Source: Bordetella genomosp. 9
GTDB lineage: Bacteria > Pseudomonadota > Gammaproteobacteria > Burkholderiales > Burkholderiaceae_B
DNA: 64,000 nt
Assembly: GCF_002119725.1 (NCBI RefSeq)
Contig: NZ_CP021109.1
Location: 4,340,001-4,404,000, forward strand
Reading direction: 5' to 3'
Shown one piece after another: positions 33,047 to 41,171 of the stretch; positions within the stretch are counted from its first letter, which is position 1; each line of letters starts with the position of its first letter. A program made the position numbers and the translations under genes. The notes beneath the pieces are model-generated. The model worked only from the letters and a program-made list of their open reading frames with translations, was not told the DNA's origin and did no database searches.

Positions 33047-34537
33047 ATGAGCGGCACCTATTTTCTCGAGGCGATTCTGTTGGCGCTGGCCGTCGCGGTG
33101 CTGTGCGCGTACACCGTGGTGCTCGCGCGCCGGTTCGCCATTTCCCGCCGTTCCATGGACGGGTCGCTGCGGGCGCTCAATTCCGCTCTCTTGCGGGTTG
33201 CGACCACCGATACGCTGACGGACCTGCCCAACCGCGCCGCGCTGGTCGAGGCCGCCGAAGCCGCCATCGGCCGCGCCCGCCACACAGGCAACGAGATGGC
33301 GGTGCTGTTGATGGACCTGGACGGCTTCAAGCACATCAACGACACCTTGGGGCACAGCATCGGCGACGGCATGCTGCAGGCCTTCGCGCGCCGGCTTCGC
33401 GCCTGTGTGCGCGGCGAGGACACCGTGGCACGGCTGGGCGGCGATGAATTCGTCGTCGTGGTCGAAGGCCTGTACAGCCGCGAAGGCGCCGCGCGGGTGG
33501 CTCAGGCCGTCAACGCGGCCATGCGCGACGACCTGATGTTCCAAGGCACGACCCTGCGCCTGACCGCCAGCATCGGCATTGCCATGTACCCGCACGACGG
33601 CGACGACGTCGAAACGCTGATGAAGCACGCCGACATCGCCATGTACGGCGCCAAGGAGCTGGGCCGCAACGGCTTTCGCTTCTACGAGCCGCACATGGGA
33701 GAGTGCTACCGCCGCGCGTTGATGATGCAGCAGGGCCTGAACGAAGCGCTGGAGCGCGAGCAGCTGAGCGTGGACTACCAACCGCAGTTCGCCGAGGGCG
33801 GACGGCGCGTGACCGGCGCCGAGGCGCTGTTGCGCTGGCACCATCCCAAGCTGGGCGCCGTGCCCCCTGCCGAATTCATCCCGGTCGCCGAGCGCGCCGG
33901 CCAGATCATCGAAATCGGCTTCTGGGTCATGCGCACGGTGTGCCGGCACATGCGGCGCTGGGACGCGCGCGGCTTGCCGGCCCTGACCGTCTCCATCAAC
34001 CTGTCGCCCAAACAGCTCACGCACCCTGACGTCGTGGACAGCATGGTGCGCATCGCCCGCGAGGAAGACATCGCGCCGGACCGGCTGGTGTTCGAAATCA
34101 CCGAATCGGCCGCGATGCAGGACGCCGCGCTGAGTTCGCGCGTCATCCGCGCATTCCGGGCGCAGGGCTTCGGCATCGCGATCGATGACTTCGGCACCGG
34201 CTATTCCAGCCTGGCCTACCTGCAGCAATTCCGCGCGCAGCAATTGAAGATCGACCGTTTCTTCACCCATGGGCTGGACACACACGGCGAGGAAGGCCGC
34301 GCGATCGTGGCCGCCATTGTCGCCATGGCGCACACGCTCAACATGGACGTGGTGGCCGAAGGCGTGGAAACCATGACGCAGCTGCACGCCCTGCGTTCGC
34401 TGGCCTGTGACCAGATGCAGGGCTATCTGCTGAAACGGCCCATGCCCCCGGCGGCGTTCGAATACTTCCTGGAAGACCTGCAGCGGCCCGCAGCGACTGC
34501 AGTGCCGCCTCTGGACGGCCTTCCCGCATACCCATAG
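33047..34537 (+). CDS. GGDEF-EAL protein (c-di-GMP synthesis/breakdown), membrane-anchored
   Basis: A 496-residue protein with one N-terminal membrane helix (about residues 7-27). A GGDEF domain (about 50-210) has an intact G131-G-D-E-F135 motif and an inhibitory site R122-x-x-D125 exactly five residues before it. An EAL domain (about 225-480) has E259-A-L261, NLSP, ESAAM, DDFGTGYSSL, LKIDR and AEGVET all present. Both activities are thus possible. There is no PAS or other known sensor. The single helix resembles the last part of an MHYT-type sensor. ATG at 33047 was chosen because it gives a clean anchor helix. It would act at the inner membrane to set c-di-GMP. Confidence 0.9.
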   Translation: MSGTYFLEAILLALAVAVLCAYTVVLARRFAISRRSMDGSLRALNSALLRVATTDTLTDLPNRAALVEAAEAAIGRARHTGNEMAVLLMDLDGFKHINDTLGHSIGDGMLQAFARRLRACVRGEDTVARLGGDEFVVVVEGLYSREGAARVAQAVNAAMRDDLMFQGTTLRLTASIGIAMYPHDGDDVETLMKHADIAMYGAKELGRNGFRFYEPHMGECYRRALMMQQGLNEALEREQLSVDYQPQFAEGGRRVTGAEALLRWHHPKLGAVPPAEFIPVAERAGQIIEIGFWVMRTVCRHMRRWDARGLPALTVSINLSPKQLTHPDVVDSMVRIAREEDIAPDRLVFEITESAAMQDAALSSRVIRAFRAQGFGIAIDDFGTGYSSLAYLQQFRAQQLKIDRFFTHGLDTHGEEGRAIVAAIVAMAHTLNMDVVAEGVETMTQLHALRSLACDQMQGYLLKRPMPPAAFEYFLEDLQRPAATAVPPLDGLPAYP

Positions 34538-34539
34538 GG

Positions 34540-34577
34540 GGCTCCGGGTTTTTCCGGGCATACGCGGAGCCGGCTTT
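34540..34577 (+). terminator. Possible terminator after the GGDEF-EAL gene
   Basis: GGCTCCG (34540-34546) pairs with CGGAGCC (34565-34571) across an 18-base loop and is followed by GGCTTTGTTTG. The stem directly follows the stop codon. The T-tract is broken by Gs, so strength is uncertain. Confidence 0.5.
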
Positions 34578-34578
34578 G

Positions 34579-34600
34579 TTTGTACGATTCGCCGTACAAA
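34579..34600. repeat. Perfect inverted repeat between convergent genes
   Basis: TTTGTACG (34579-34586) and CGTACAAA (34593-34600) form an eight-base perfect inverted repeat with a six-base centre. It lies in the 188-base gap between the convergent GGDEF-EAL and hydrolase genes. It may be a bidirectional 3' hairpin or a protein site. Confidence 0.55.
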
Positions 34601-34725
34601 TTCTGCGTCCCCAAGGGGTATAGGGATGTCGGCCGGTCCCGGGATGGCGATCCTGCGGCCGGCCGACGCTGTTCACGCCGCCGTCCCGGCACGGCACCGG
34701 CGAGAACCGCAGCCGCCGCGGCCGG

Positions 34726-35376
34726 TCAGGGAAAGGCGCGCGCCAGGCGCGTCAGCACCAGCTGCTTCAAGAGCACCAGCTTGCCGTGGAAGAAGTGCGA
34801 TGCGCCCGGGATGACGACGACCGGCACGGCCCGATCGCGCACCCAATCCAGCATCTCGGACATCGGCACCACTTCGTCCTGCTCACCATGCACGATCAGG
34901 GTGTCTTCCGGCAGCGTGACCTCGCGGAACTGGAAACGCCAGACCGCCGCGCCGGCCAGCATCAGCGCGACCGGACGGGCCATGCCGGCTTCCGCCAGCG
35001 TCGCATCCAGCTGCGCCGCCACCGCGGTGCCGAAGGAAAATCCGCCCAGCACCCAAGGCAAGGCGGCCAGTTCCGGATGGCTTTCCAGCCATTGCGAGAC
35101 CAGCTCGTGCATATCGGCGGTTTCGCCCACCGCCTTGTCGAAAACGCCCTCGGATGCGCGCACGCCGCGAAAATCCGGCCGCAACGCCACCAGCCCCTGC
35201 TGTACGCACGCACGCGACATGGTCGTGACGACCTTGTTGTCTCGCGTGCCTTCGTGCAAGGGATGCGGGTGCAGGATCAGCGCCCAGCCCCGCGGCGCAC
35301 CGTCGGGCCAATCCACCGCGCAGTCGATGCGGCCGGCCAGGCCATTGAATTGCAGGATTTCGGTACGAGCGGACAT
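34726..35376 (-). CDS. Alpha/beta hydrolase (dienelactone-hydrolase-like)
   Basis: A 216-residue alpha/beta hydrolase of the short YcjY/COG2945 type. The nucleophile is S114 in GGFSFGTA, ILHPHPLHEGTRDNKVV is the typical N-terminal loop, an Asp lies in HGEQDEVVP, and the His is in GASHFFHG. Members of this group are cytosolic esterases of unknown substrate. The ATG at 35376 (MSARTEIL) was chosen over one two codons upstream. The ABC auxiliary lipoprotein gene lies 12 bases upstream on the same strand, so it may be the last gene of the lipid-transport operon. Confidence 0.85.
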   Translation of the reverse strand: MSARTEILQFNGLAGRIDCAVDWPDGAPRGWALILHPHPLHEGTRDNKVVTTMSRACVQQGLVALRPDFRGVRASEGVFDKAVGETADMHELVSQWLESHPELAALPWVLGGFSFGTAVAAQLDATLAEAGMARPVALMLAGAAVWRFQFREVTLPEDTLIVHGEQDEVVPMSEMLDWVRDRAVPVVVIPGASHFFHGKLVLLKQLVLTRLARAFP

Positions 35377-35388
35377 GGGCAAAACGGA

Positions 35389-36033
35389 TCAGGGCGAAGA
35401 GCGCAATGTTAAACCGCCGCGCGTGGCGGGCGCCGATGCCGACGTCGCCGACAGGCTGCGCGACAGCCACGCGCCCAGCTCCGTGGCGGCGGCGTCGGTG
35501 GCCGCGCGCAGCGCCAGCACGCCGCCCTGCGCGTCCTGCGTCGAAGCGGGCGCGCTGCGCGCGATGCGGATCGAATCCACGATCTGCCGATCGCGCACCA
35601 GCACGGCCTGCATCGCCACCTGACCAACGCTGGACTTGCCGTCCGGCGCGTAGACCTGCTCGAAGCGGGTCAGCGATACCTGCAGCAGCGGCGCGCGCGG
35701 ATCCACCGATTCCGGCACCACCGGGCCTGACGCGGACAGGGTGTCCGCCACGCGCTGCTGGACGAGCTGCAGCGGCGAGGCCGCCCAGCGATACGTGGCG
35801 TAGGAATGCGGACTTGCGCTATCGCCCACGCGCCAGATCACGCCAGTGTCGGTCAGCATCTGCGGCGCGGAAAAGCTCAACGCCACCGGCTCGCGCGCTT
35901 GCGCCGAGGCCGGCGCGGACGCGGCGGGCGGCGGCCCCAGATCGAACAACTGCGCCTGTGCGCCGGTACGGCCCACGCCGCAACCGGCCAGCAGCAGCAC
36001 CAGCGGCGCGACGCACATCCCGAACGTTTTCAT
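35389..36033 (-). CDS. ABC-type transport auxiliary lipoprotein (PqiC/LptE-like domain)
   Basis: A 214-residue outer-membrane lipoprotein. The lipobox is L-L-L-A-G-C18, giving lipidation at Cys18. After an Ala/Pro linker the domain (about 50-200) has the LSFSAPQMLTDTGVIWRVGD ... YATYRWAASPLQLVQQRVAD pattern of the ABC-trans-aux (PqiC/YmbA) family. Together with MCE, ATPase and permease genes in overlapping order, it replaces the MlaC shuttle of classic Mla systems, suggesting an MCE complex that bridges to the outer membrane. Four bases overlap the MCE gene. Confidence 0.9.
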   Translation of the reverse strand: MKTFGMCVAPLVLLLAGCGVGRTGAQAQLFDLGPPPAASAPASAQAREPVALSFSAPQMLTDTGVIWRVGDSASPHSYATYRWAASPLQLVQQRVADTLSASGPVVPESVDPRAPLLQVSLTRFEQVYAPDGKSSVGQVAMQAVLVRDRQIVDSIRIARSAPASTQDAQGGVLALRAATDAAATELGAWLSRSLSATSASAPATRGGLTLRSSP

Positions 36034-36983
36034 TGGCCTCTCCCGAATCCTTCGAATCCCGCTTCGCCCGGACCGGGCCGCGGCGGCGGCGCGCCGAAAA
36101 TGATCGATTGCGGCGTATCGCCCACGCGCCGCACCGTCGTCGACACGCCGCGCGCCGTCGAATTCAATTGATTCGCCATGGCGCTCACCGCAGGCAGCGT
36201 GTCGTTGCTCAATCGGGCCGCGGCGAAGGAAATTTCGCGCAGACTGCGCGTGGCCATGGCCAGCGGCCCATCGGGCGCGTCCAGATGCGCCACCGCTGCG
36301 CGCGCCTGCTGCGCCAGCGCGGACACGTCGCGGGCGGCGCCCTGCGCCTGACGCGAGGTTTCGTTCAAGGTATCGATCAGCGGTCCCACCTTGGCGACCA
36401 CAGGCTGCAGGCTGGCGCTGAACGTTTTCAGCGCCGCCGTGGCGTCCGACGCGTTGCGCAGGGCCGTCTGCAGCGCCTGGATGTTCTGGTCGTCCAAAAG
36501 CTTCGCCAATTGCGCGGATATATGCTCCAGGTTGTTCACGATCGTCCCGCCGCCTTGCGAGAACCGCTCAAACAGACCCGGCCGCATGGGGATCACCGGC
36601 AATGCGTCGCCATGGCGCTCCAGCCGCGTCCTGGAGCTGCCGTCATCGCGCAACTCGATATTGGCGAGCCCCGTCACGCCCTGAACACCCAGCTCGGCCC
36701 AAGTGGATTCGGTGATCGGCGTGCCGGGCGCGACGCCGATGCGGATGCGCACCAGCCCGGGCACCCTCGGATCGAAACTCAGCGACTGCACCTTGCCCAC
36801 CGGCACGCCCTGATAGCGGACAGGGGATTGCTGGGACAGTCCGCTCACCGCGGTGCCGGAGACGATTTCGTAAGGGGTCAGCGTGGACCGGTCGCGATTG
36901 ATCAACACGCCTACGATGACCACCGCGGCAAGCAGCAACAGCGTAAACGTGCCCGCCAGCAGGGCGTGGCTACGGCTTTCCAT
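36030..36983 (-). CDS. MCE/MlaD-family lipid-binding protein
   Basis: A 317-residue protein anchored by one N-terminal helix (about residues 8-28) with a single MCE domain (about 38-120; SGLSQQSPVRYQGVPVGKV and GVQGVTGLANIEL are its core). A long helical C-terminal part (about 135-300) may form a needle. MCE proteins form hexamers that carry phospholipids between membranes. The gene overlaps the ATPase gene by 14 bases. Confidence 0.92.
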   Translation of the reverse strand: MESRSHALLAGTFTLLLLAAVVIVGVLINRDRSTLTPYEIVSGTAVSGLSQQSPVRYQGVPVGKVQSLSFDPRVPGLVRIRIGVAPGTPITESTWAELGVQGVTGLANIELRDDGSSRTRLERHGDALPVIPMRPGLFERFSQGGGTIVNNLEHISAQLAKLLDDQNIQALQTALRNASDATAALKTFSASLQPVVAKVGPLIDTLNETSRQAQGAARDVSALAQQARAAVAHLDAPDGPLAMATRSLREISFAAARLSNDTLPAVSAMANQLNSTARGVSTTVRRVGDTPQSIIFGAPPPRPGPGEAGFEGFGRGQ

Positions 36984-37815
36984 ACGTCAACTCCTCCGGC
37001 GCCAGATCGCCCAGCGCCCGCCGCCCCCGCTCGCCCAGGAAGAACGTGCGAATAAAGGGGTGGTCCACTTTCAGGATCTCCGGCACGGTATCGCAGGCAA
37101 TCACGCGCTTGTCGGCCAGCACGGCCACGCGAGAGGACAGCGCCAGCAGCGTATCCAGATCGTGCGTCACCATCACTACCGTGAAATTCAGCTGCCGATG
37201 CAGATTGCGCACCAGCGTCACGAACTCGTCGGAACGCTGCGGATCCAGGCCGGCCGTGGGCTCGTCCAGGAACAGCAGCTCGGGATCCAGCGACAGCGCC
37301 CGCGCAAGCGCGACGCGCTTGACCATGCCGCCCGACAGATCCGCGGGGCGCTTGTAGGCATCGTCCGCCGACAGGCCCACCATGTGCAGCCGGCACATCA
37401 CCACGTCTTCCACCAGCGTCTGCGGTATGGTGCGCAGCTCGCGCAGCGGCAGGGCCACGTTGTCGAACACCGAAAGCGCCGAAAACAAGGCGCCCGCCTG
37501 GAACAGCACGCCCCAGCGCCGCGCCAGCCGGCCGCACTCCGACGGACTCATCTCGTTCAAGCGCATGCCCAGCACCTGGACGGTGCCCGCGGCCGGCGTC
37601 TCCAGCCCCATGATCTGCCGCAGCAACGTGGTCTTGCCCGACCCGGAGCCGCCCACCAGCGACAGGATCTCGCCTGGGTAAACCGTCAGATCCAGGTTCT
37701 CGTGCACCACATGGTCGCCGAAAGCGGTCTTCAGACCGGTCACCGAAATGATCGGGGCCACGGTCAACGCGTCGTCCGTGAACAGATGCCGCTGATGGCT
37801 GACGTCGTCCTTCAT
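36970..37815 (-). CDS. ABC transporter ATPase of the MCE lipid-transport system (MlaF-like)
   Basis: A 281-residue ATPase with Walker A GGSGSGKTT (residues 55-63), signature L-S-G-G-M-V-K-R, Walker B LLFLDEPTAGLDP and H-loop THDLD. The LSGGM variant and VLFQAGALFSALSVFDNV are hallmarks of MlaF/Ttg2A. The ATG at 37815 overlaps the stop of the permease gene. The frame continues open far upstream, but only as a by-product of the permease's composition. It energises the MCE permease. Confidence 0.93.
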   Translation of the reverse strand: MKDDVSHQRHLFTDDALTVAPIISVTGLKTAFGDHVVHENLDLTVYPGEILSLVGGSGSGKTTLLRQIMGLETPAAGTVQVLGMRLNEMSPSECGRLARRWGVLFQAGALFSALSVFDNVALPLRELRTIPQTLVEDVVMCRLHMVGLSADDAYKRPADLSGGMVKRVALARALSLDPELLFLDEPTAGLDPQRSDEFVTLVRNLHRQLNFTVVMVTHDLDTLLALSSRVAVLADKRVIACDTVPEILKVDHPFIRTFFLGERGRRALGDLAPEELTYGKP

Positions 37816-38948
37816 AGCGGCACCCCGCTGAGCACAATGGCGAACAGGGCATCCACCAGGATCACCCCCGTAATCGACGTCACCACGGACGTCGTCGTGC
37901 GGCGGCCCAGGCTCTCGGTGTTGGGCTCGATGCTCAGGCCGAAATGGCAGGCCACGAGCGCGATCACCACACCGAACACCATGCCCTTGAACAGGCCGAT
38001 GACGTAATTGGCAAGACTTACCGCGTCCGGCAGCGTATTCAAAAACCAGCCGAACGACACGCCCAACTGCGCGCGCGCCGCCAGCATGCCGCCGATCAGG
38101 GCCATCGCGTCCGTCCACACCACCAGCAACGGCATCGACACCGCCAGCGCCACCACGCGCGGCAGAATCAGGCGCTGGCTGTGGGAAATTCCCATCACCA
38201 GCATGGCGTCCAGCTCCTGCGTCACCCGCATCACCCCGATCTGCGCGGTGAAGGCGGAACCGGATCTTCCGGCCACCAGAATGGCAGCCAGCACCGGCCC
38301 CAGTTCGCGCACGATGGACGTGCCCAGCAGGCGCACGATAAAGCGGTCGGCCCCGTAGGTTTGAAGCTGCTGCGACGACAGGTAGGAAATCACCACGCCG
38401 ATCAGAAAACCCACCAGCGCCGTAATTCCCAGCGCCTGGGCGCCGGCGCGATAGATCTGCGCCGAAATCTCGCGCCAGGGCGCGCGCGCCGGATGACGCA
38501 GCATCGCCGCAAGGTCCAGCATCAGCTGGCCCAGCATGATGAGCAGGGCGCGCCCGTGACGGGCGCTTTCCATGATCGCACCGCCCAGCGTCACCACGGC
38601 GCCCCAGCGGTCCGGCGGCGGAGGCGGCGGCGCCGCCGTATCGTGCGGATGCGCCGCCAGTGCCTGGAACACGCGCTGCAAGCCGGCCGGCAGGCGCAGG
38701 CGTTCGGGCAGCGCATCGCCCCACGCATGCCAGATCAGGTTCGCGCCCACCGTGTCCATGCGCACAATGCCGGTCAGATCCCAACGCATTGCAGGGGTCC
38801 CCTGCGCAAGGGCGCGGCAGCGCGCGTCCACCTCGCCGGGACGCGCCAGCGCGTGCACGCTCCAATCCCCGCCCAGATAGCAAACGCCGCCGTCCAGCCG
38901 GAATGGCGGCGCGGCGGCGGATGGCGGTGTCTGAACGGTATGAACCAT
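37812..38948 (-). CDS. MlaE-family permease with N-terminal STAS domain
   Basis: A 378-residue protein. Residues about 15-95 resemble a STAS domain (VCYLGGDWSVHAL ... MRWDLTGIVRMDTVGANLI), which in the Mla system is a separate protein (MlaB). Residues about 125-378 are the MlaE permease with GVVISYLSSQQLQTYGA, VRELGPVLAAILVAGRSGSAF and about five membrane helices. A Pro-rich stretch links the two. STAS-permease fusions are known in this family. It is the first gene of a four-gene MCE operon (permease, ATPase, MCE, lipoprotein), divergent from birA. Confidence 0.92.
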   Translation of the reverse strand: MVHTVQTPPSAAAPPFRLDGGVCYLGGDWSVHALARPGEVDARCRALAQGTPAMRWDLTGIVRMDTVGANLIWHAWGDALPERLRLPAGLQRVFQALAAHPHDTAAPPPPPPDRWGAVVTLGGAIMESARHGRALLIMLGQLMLDLAAMLRHPARAPWREISAQIYRAGAQALGITALVGFLIGVVISYLSSQQLQTYGADRFIVRLLGTSIVRELGPVLAAILVAGRSGSAFTAQIGVMRVTQELDAMLVMGISHSQRLILPRVVALAVSMPLLVVWTDAMALIGGMLAARAQLGVSFGWFLNTLPDAVSLANYVIGLFKGMVFGVVIALVACHFGLSIEPNTESLGRRTTTSVVTSITGVILVDALFAIVLSGVPL

Positions 38949-39214
38949 AGGCGAATTGCGGGACCGGCTTGCATCGCGCCCTGCTGGGCGCGAATCCGGT
39001 AATCATAGCTGTCCCCGGGGTGGACCGGGGGGGCGGGATGGCGGCCCTGTCGAGACACGGCCGTGACCTACAATCCGTTCAGATTTTCCTGCAATGCGCC
39101 AGGGTGTTCGTCGTCCATCTGGTTCGCGCCGCCTGACGCCTGCACATGTGCGCCGATGCGTGAACAGCGCGACGGCGCCGCGCATCGATCTGCCATTTGC
39201 GTTGTCTCTTCAGC

Positions 39215-40099
39215 ATGCCCGACCTGCCCGACCTGCCCTCGCCCGATTCCATGGCCGCCGCCCTGCGGGCCCGGCTGATTGACGCATCGCCACAGCCCTT
39301 CGGACGCGTCGATTGGGTCGGACAGACCGGATCGACGAATGCCGATCTGCTGGCCAGGGCGCGTGGGACGGTAGCCGGCGGACCCGCTGCGGATGCCGGC
39401 GCGGACCTCGGCGCCGCACCCAAACCGTGGCTTCTTGGCGCGCATCTGCAGCAGACCGGCCGCGGCAGGGCCGGCCGCAGCTGGCAGAACCGCCCCGGCG
39501 CCGCATTGATGTTTTCCTGCGCCTTCGACACCACCCTGCCCGCCGCCAGCCTGCCGGTCCTCTCTCCTGTCGCCGGCCTCGCTGCCTGCGAGGCCTTGCG
39601 TGCCATCGCCGGCCCGGCAGCCGCGGAACGTTTGCGCGTCAAATGGCCGAACGACGTTCAATGGGGCGACGCCAAGCTCGCCGGCGTCCTCGTCGAAACC
39701 GTGCGAAATCCCGGCGCGCGCGGCGCCAGCCACACCGTCGTGATCGGCATGGGCATGAATCTGCTGGATGGCGAGCGATTGTCGCGCGAACTGGAACGCG
39801 ACATCGCCGACTGGCGCATGACCGGATCCACGGCGGCCCTGAGCGACGTGGCCCATGACGTCGCGCTGGCCTGGCGGGCCGCGGTGACGCAAGTGGAGGC
39901 TCAAGGATTCGAAGCCTTCGTCGATCGCTTCGCCCGGCTGGACGCCCTGGCCGGCCGCAACCTTAACGTGATCGATCGGGGCCAGGTGCTTCATCACGGC
40001 GTCGGCCGCGGCACGGACGCGCAAGGACGGCTGGTCGTGCAGACCGATGCCGGTGACGTGCCCATTTCCGTCGGCGAAATCTCGGTGCGGACGGCATGA
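39215..40099 (+). CDS. birA: Biotin--[acetyl-CoA-carboxylase] ligase without DNA-binding domain
   Basis: A 294-residue biotin protein ligase. The biotinyl-AMP loop is GRGRAGRSW (residues 82-90), followed by KWPNDVQWGDAKLAGVL and IGMGMNL. The N-terminus lacks the winged helix of E. coli BirA, so it is a ligase without repressor function. A C-terminal SH3-like part (about 240-290) is present. The start at 39215 was chosen. A TTG at 39197 is possible. It overlaps coaX by four bases. Confidence 0.93.
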   Translation: MPDLPDLPSPDSMAAALRARLIDASPQPFGRVDWVGQTGSTNADLLARARGTVAGGPAADAGADLGAAPKPWLLGAHLQQTGRGRAGRSWQNRPGAALMFSCAFDTTLPAASLPVLSPVAGLAACEALRAIAGPAAAERLRVKWPNDVQWGDAKLAGVLVETVRNPGARGASHTVVIGMGMNLLDGERLSRELERDIADWRMTGSTAALSDVAHDVALAWRAAVTQVEAQGFEAFVDRFARLDALAGRNLNVIDRGQVLHHGVGRGTDAQGRLVVQTDAGDVPISVGEISVRTA

Positions 40100-40911
40100 G
40101 CGTCCTCATCCTGATCGACTCCGGCAACACCCGGCTCAAGATCGGCGTCATCGACCGCGCCGGCCAGGACGGCCGCGGCGTCGTCGCGCAGGCCTTCGAC
40201 AACAGCGACATCCAGCGTTTGACCGCCTGGCTGGCGGCCTTGCCCATCAAGCCCGCCGCCGCCCTGGGCACCAATGTCGCGGGCCCCGCGCGCGCGGCCG
40301 CCATCGAAGCCGCCTTGGCCGCGCATGGCTGTCCTGTCCAATGGATGGTCCCCCAGGCCGAGGCATACGGCCTGACCTCGCGCTACACACGACCTGAACA
40401 ACTGGGCGCGGACCGCTGGATGTCGATGCTCGGCGTCCTGGCCGGATTGGACGAGGCATCCCGCCCGCCCTTCCTGCTGGCCAGCTTCGGCACCGCCACC
40501 ACGCTGGACACGGTTGGCAGCGACGGCGTCTTCGAAGGCGGTTTGATCCTGCCCGGACCGGCCTTGATGCGGCAATCGCTGGCGACCGGCACTGCCAACC
40601 TGCCCCTGGCGCAAGGCACCCTGCAGGACTTTCCCACCGACACGCACCAGGCTATTTCGTCCGGCGTCGCGGCCGCGCAGGCCGGCGCGGTGGTGCGTCA
40701 GTGGTTGGCGGGATGGAAGCGCTACGGCGCCGCGCCGCAAATCTACGCCGCGGGCGGCGGATGGCCGGAGGTGGAAGGCGAAACACGGCGCTTGCTGAAC
40801 GATGCTGCGTCTGCCATGGGCCACTTGCCGCCCACCATCACGGTGATCGAAAATCCCGTGTTGAAAGGCCTGGCCTATGTGGCCGGCGCCATGCACCTGG
40901 GCTTGCCGTAA
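40096..40911 (+). CDS. coaX: Type III pantothenate kinase (CoaX; Bvg accessory factor family)
   Basis: A 271-residue ASKHA-fold kinase that phosphorylates pantothenate in CoA synthesis. DSGNTRLKIG near the N-terminus is the phosphate loop, LGADRWMS and FGTATTLDTV are further signature segments, and G-P-A-L-M binds substrate. In Bordetella pertussis the homologue was named Baf because it affected bvg-linked transcription. The gene overlaps birA (ATGA), as in other Betaproteobacteria, and its stop codon shares a base with the ATG of the following small frame. Confidence 0.95.
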   Translation: MSVLILIDSGNTRLKIGVIDRAGQDGRGVVAQAFDNSDIQRLTAWLAALPIKPAAALGTNVAGPARAAAIEAALAAHGCPVQWMVPQAEAYGLTSRYTRPEQLGADRWMSMLGVLAGLDEASRPPFLLASFGTATTLDTVGSDGVFEGGLILPGPALMRQSLATGTANLPLAQGTLQDFPTDTHQAISSGVAAAQAGAVVRQWLAGWKRYGAAPQIYAAGGGWPEVEGETRRLLNDAASAMGHLPPTITVIENPVLKGLAYVAGAMHLGLP

Positions 40912-41069
40912 TGCGCATTCTGTTCATCCTGATCGTGCTCGCGAATATCGTCGTCTATGGCATCGGCCAGGGCTGGCTGGGAACGCCGCCAGAGGACGAG
41001 GGGCGGGATACGATGAAGATGCAGCAGCAGTTGAATGCGGATAAGGTGGCGGTCGGGCGGGGATCTTGA
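40911..41069 (+). pseudogene. Remnant of a SPOR-domain membrane protein gene (truncated)
   Basis: A 52-residue frame begins inside the coaX stop codon (TAATG). It encodes one membrane helix (ILFILIVLANIVVYGIGQGW) and a linker ending in LNADKVAVGRGS. In relatives the gene after birA-coaX encodes a longer protein with such a helix, a linker with a QLNAD segment and a C-terminal SPOR domain. Here the frame stops where the SPOR part should begin, and no SPOR-like sequence could be read in the following 100 bases before the waaA gene. It may be a degraded gene or a small protein in its own right. Confidence 0.55.
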
Positions 41070-41171
41070 AGTAAGGCGATAGCGCGCGCCGCTAGTACAT
41101 CGGACGCGTCGCGCAAATCAGCAGCCAATGTCCGGCCTCGATGCTTCGCACGCGCTTGCATCGTCGGACTT

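Noticed and set aside
36970..39006. 678-residue frame that includes the MCE ATPase at its end
   Set aside because: Only the last 281 residues are the ATPase. The upstream part is in another frame of the clearly recognisable permease gene.
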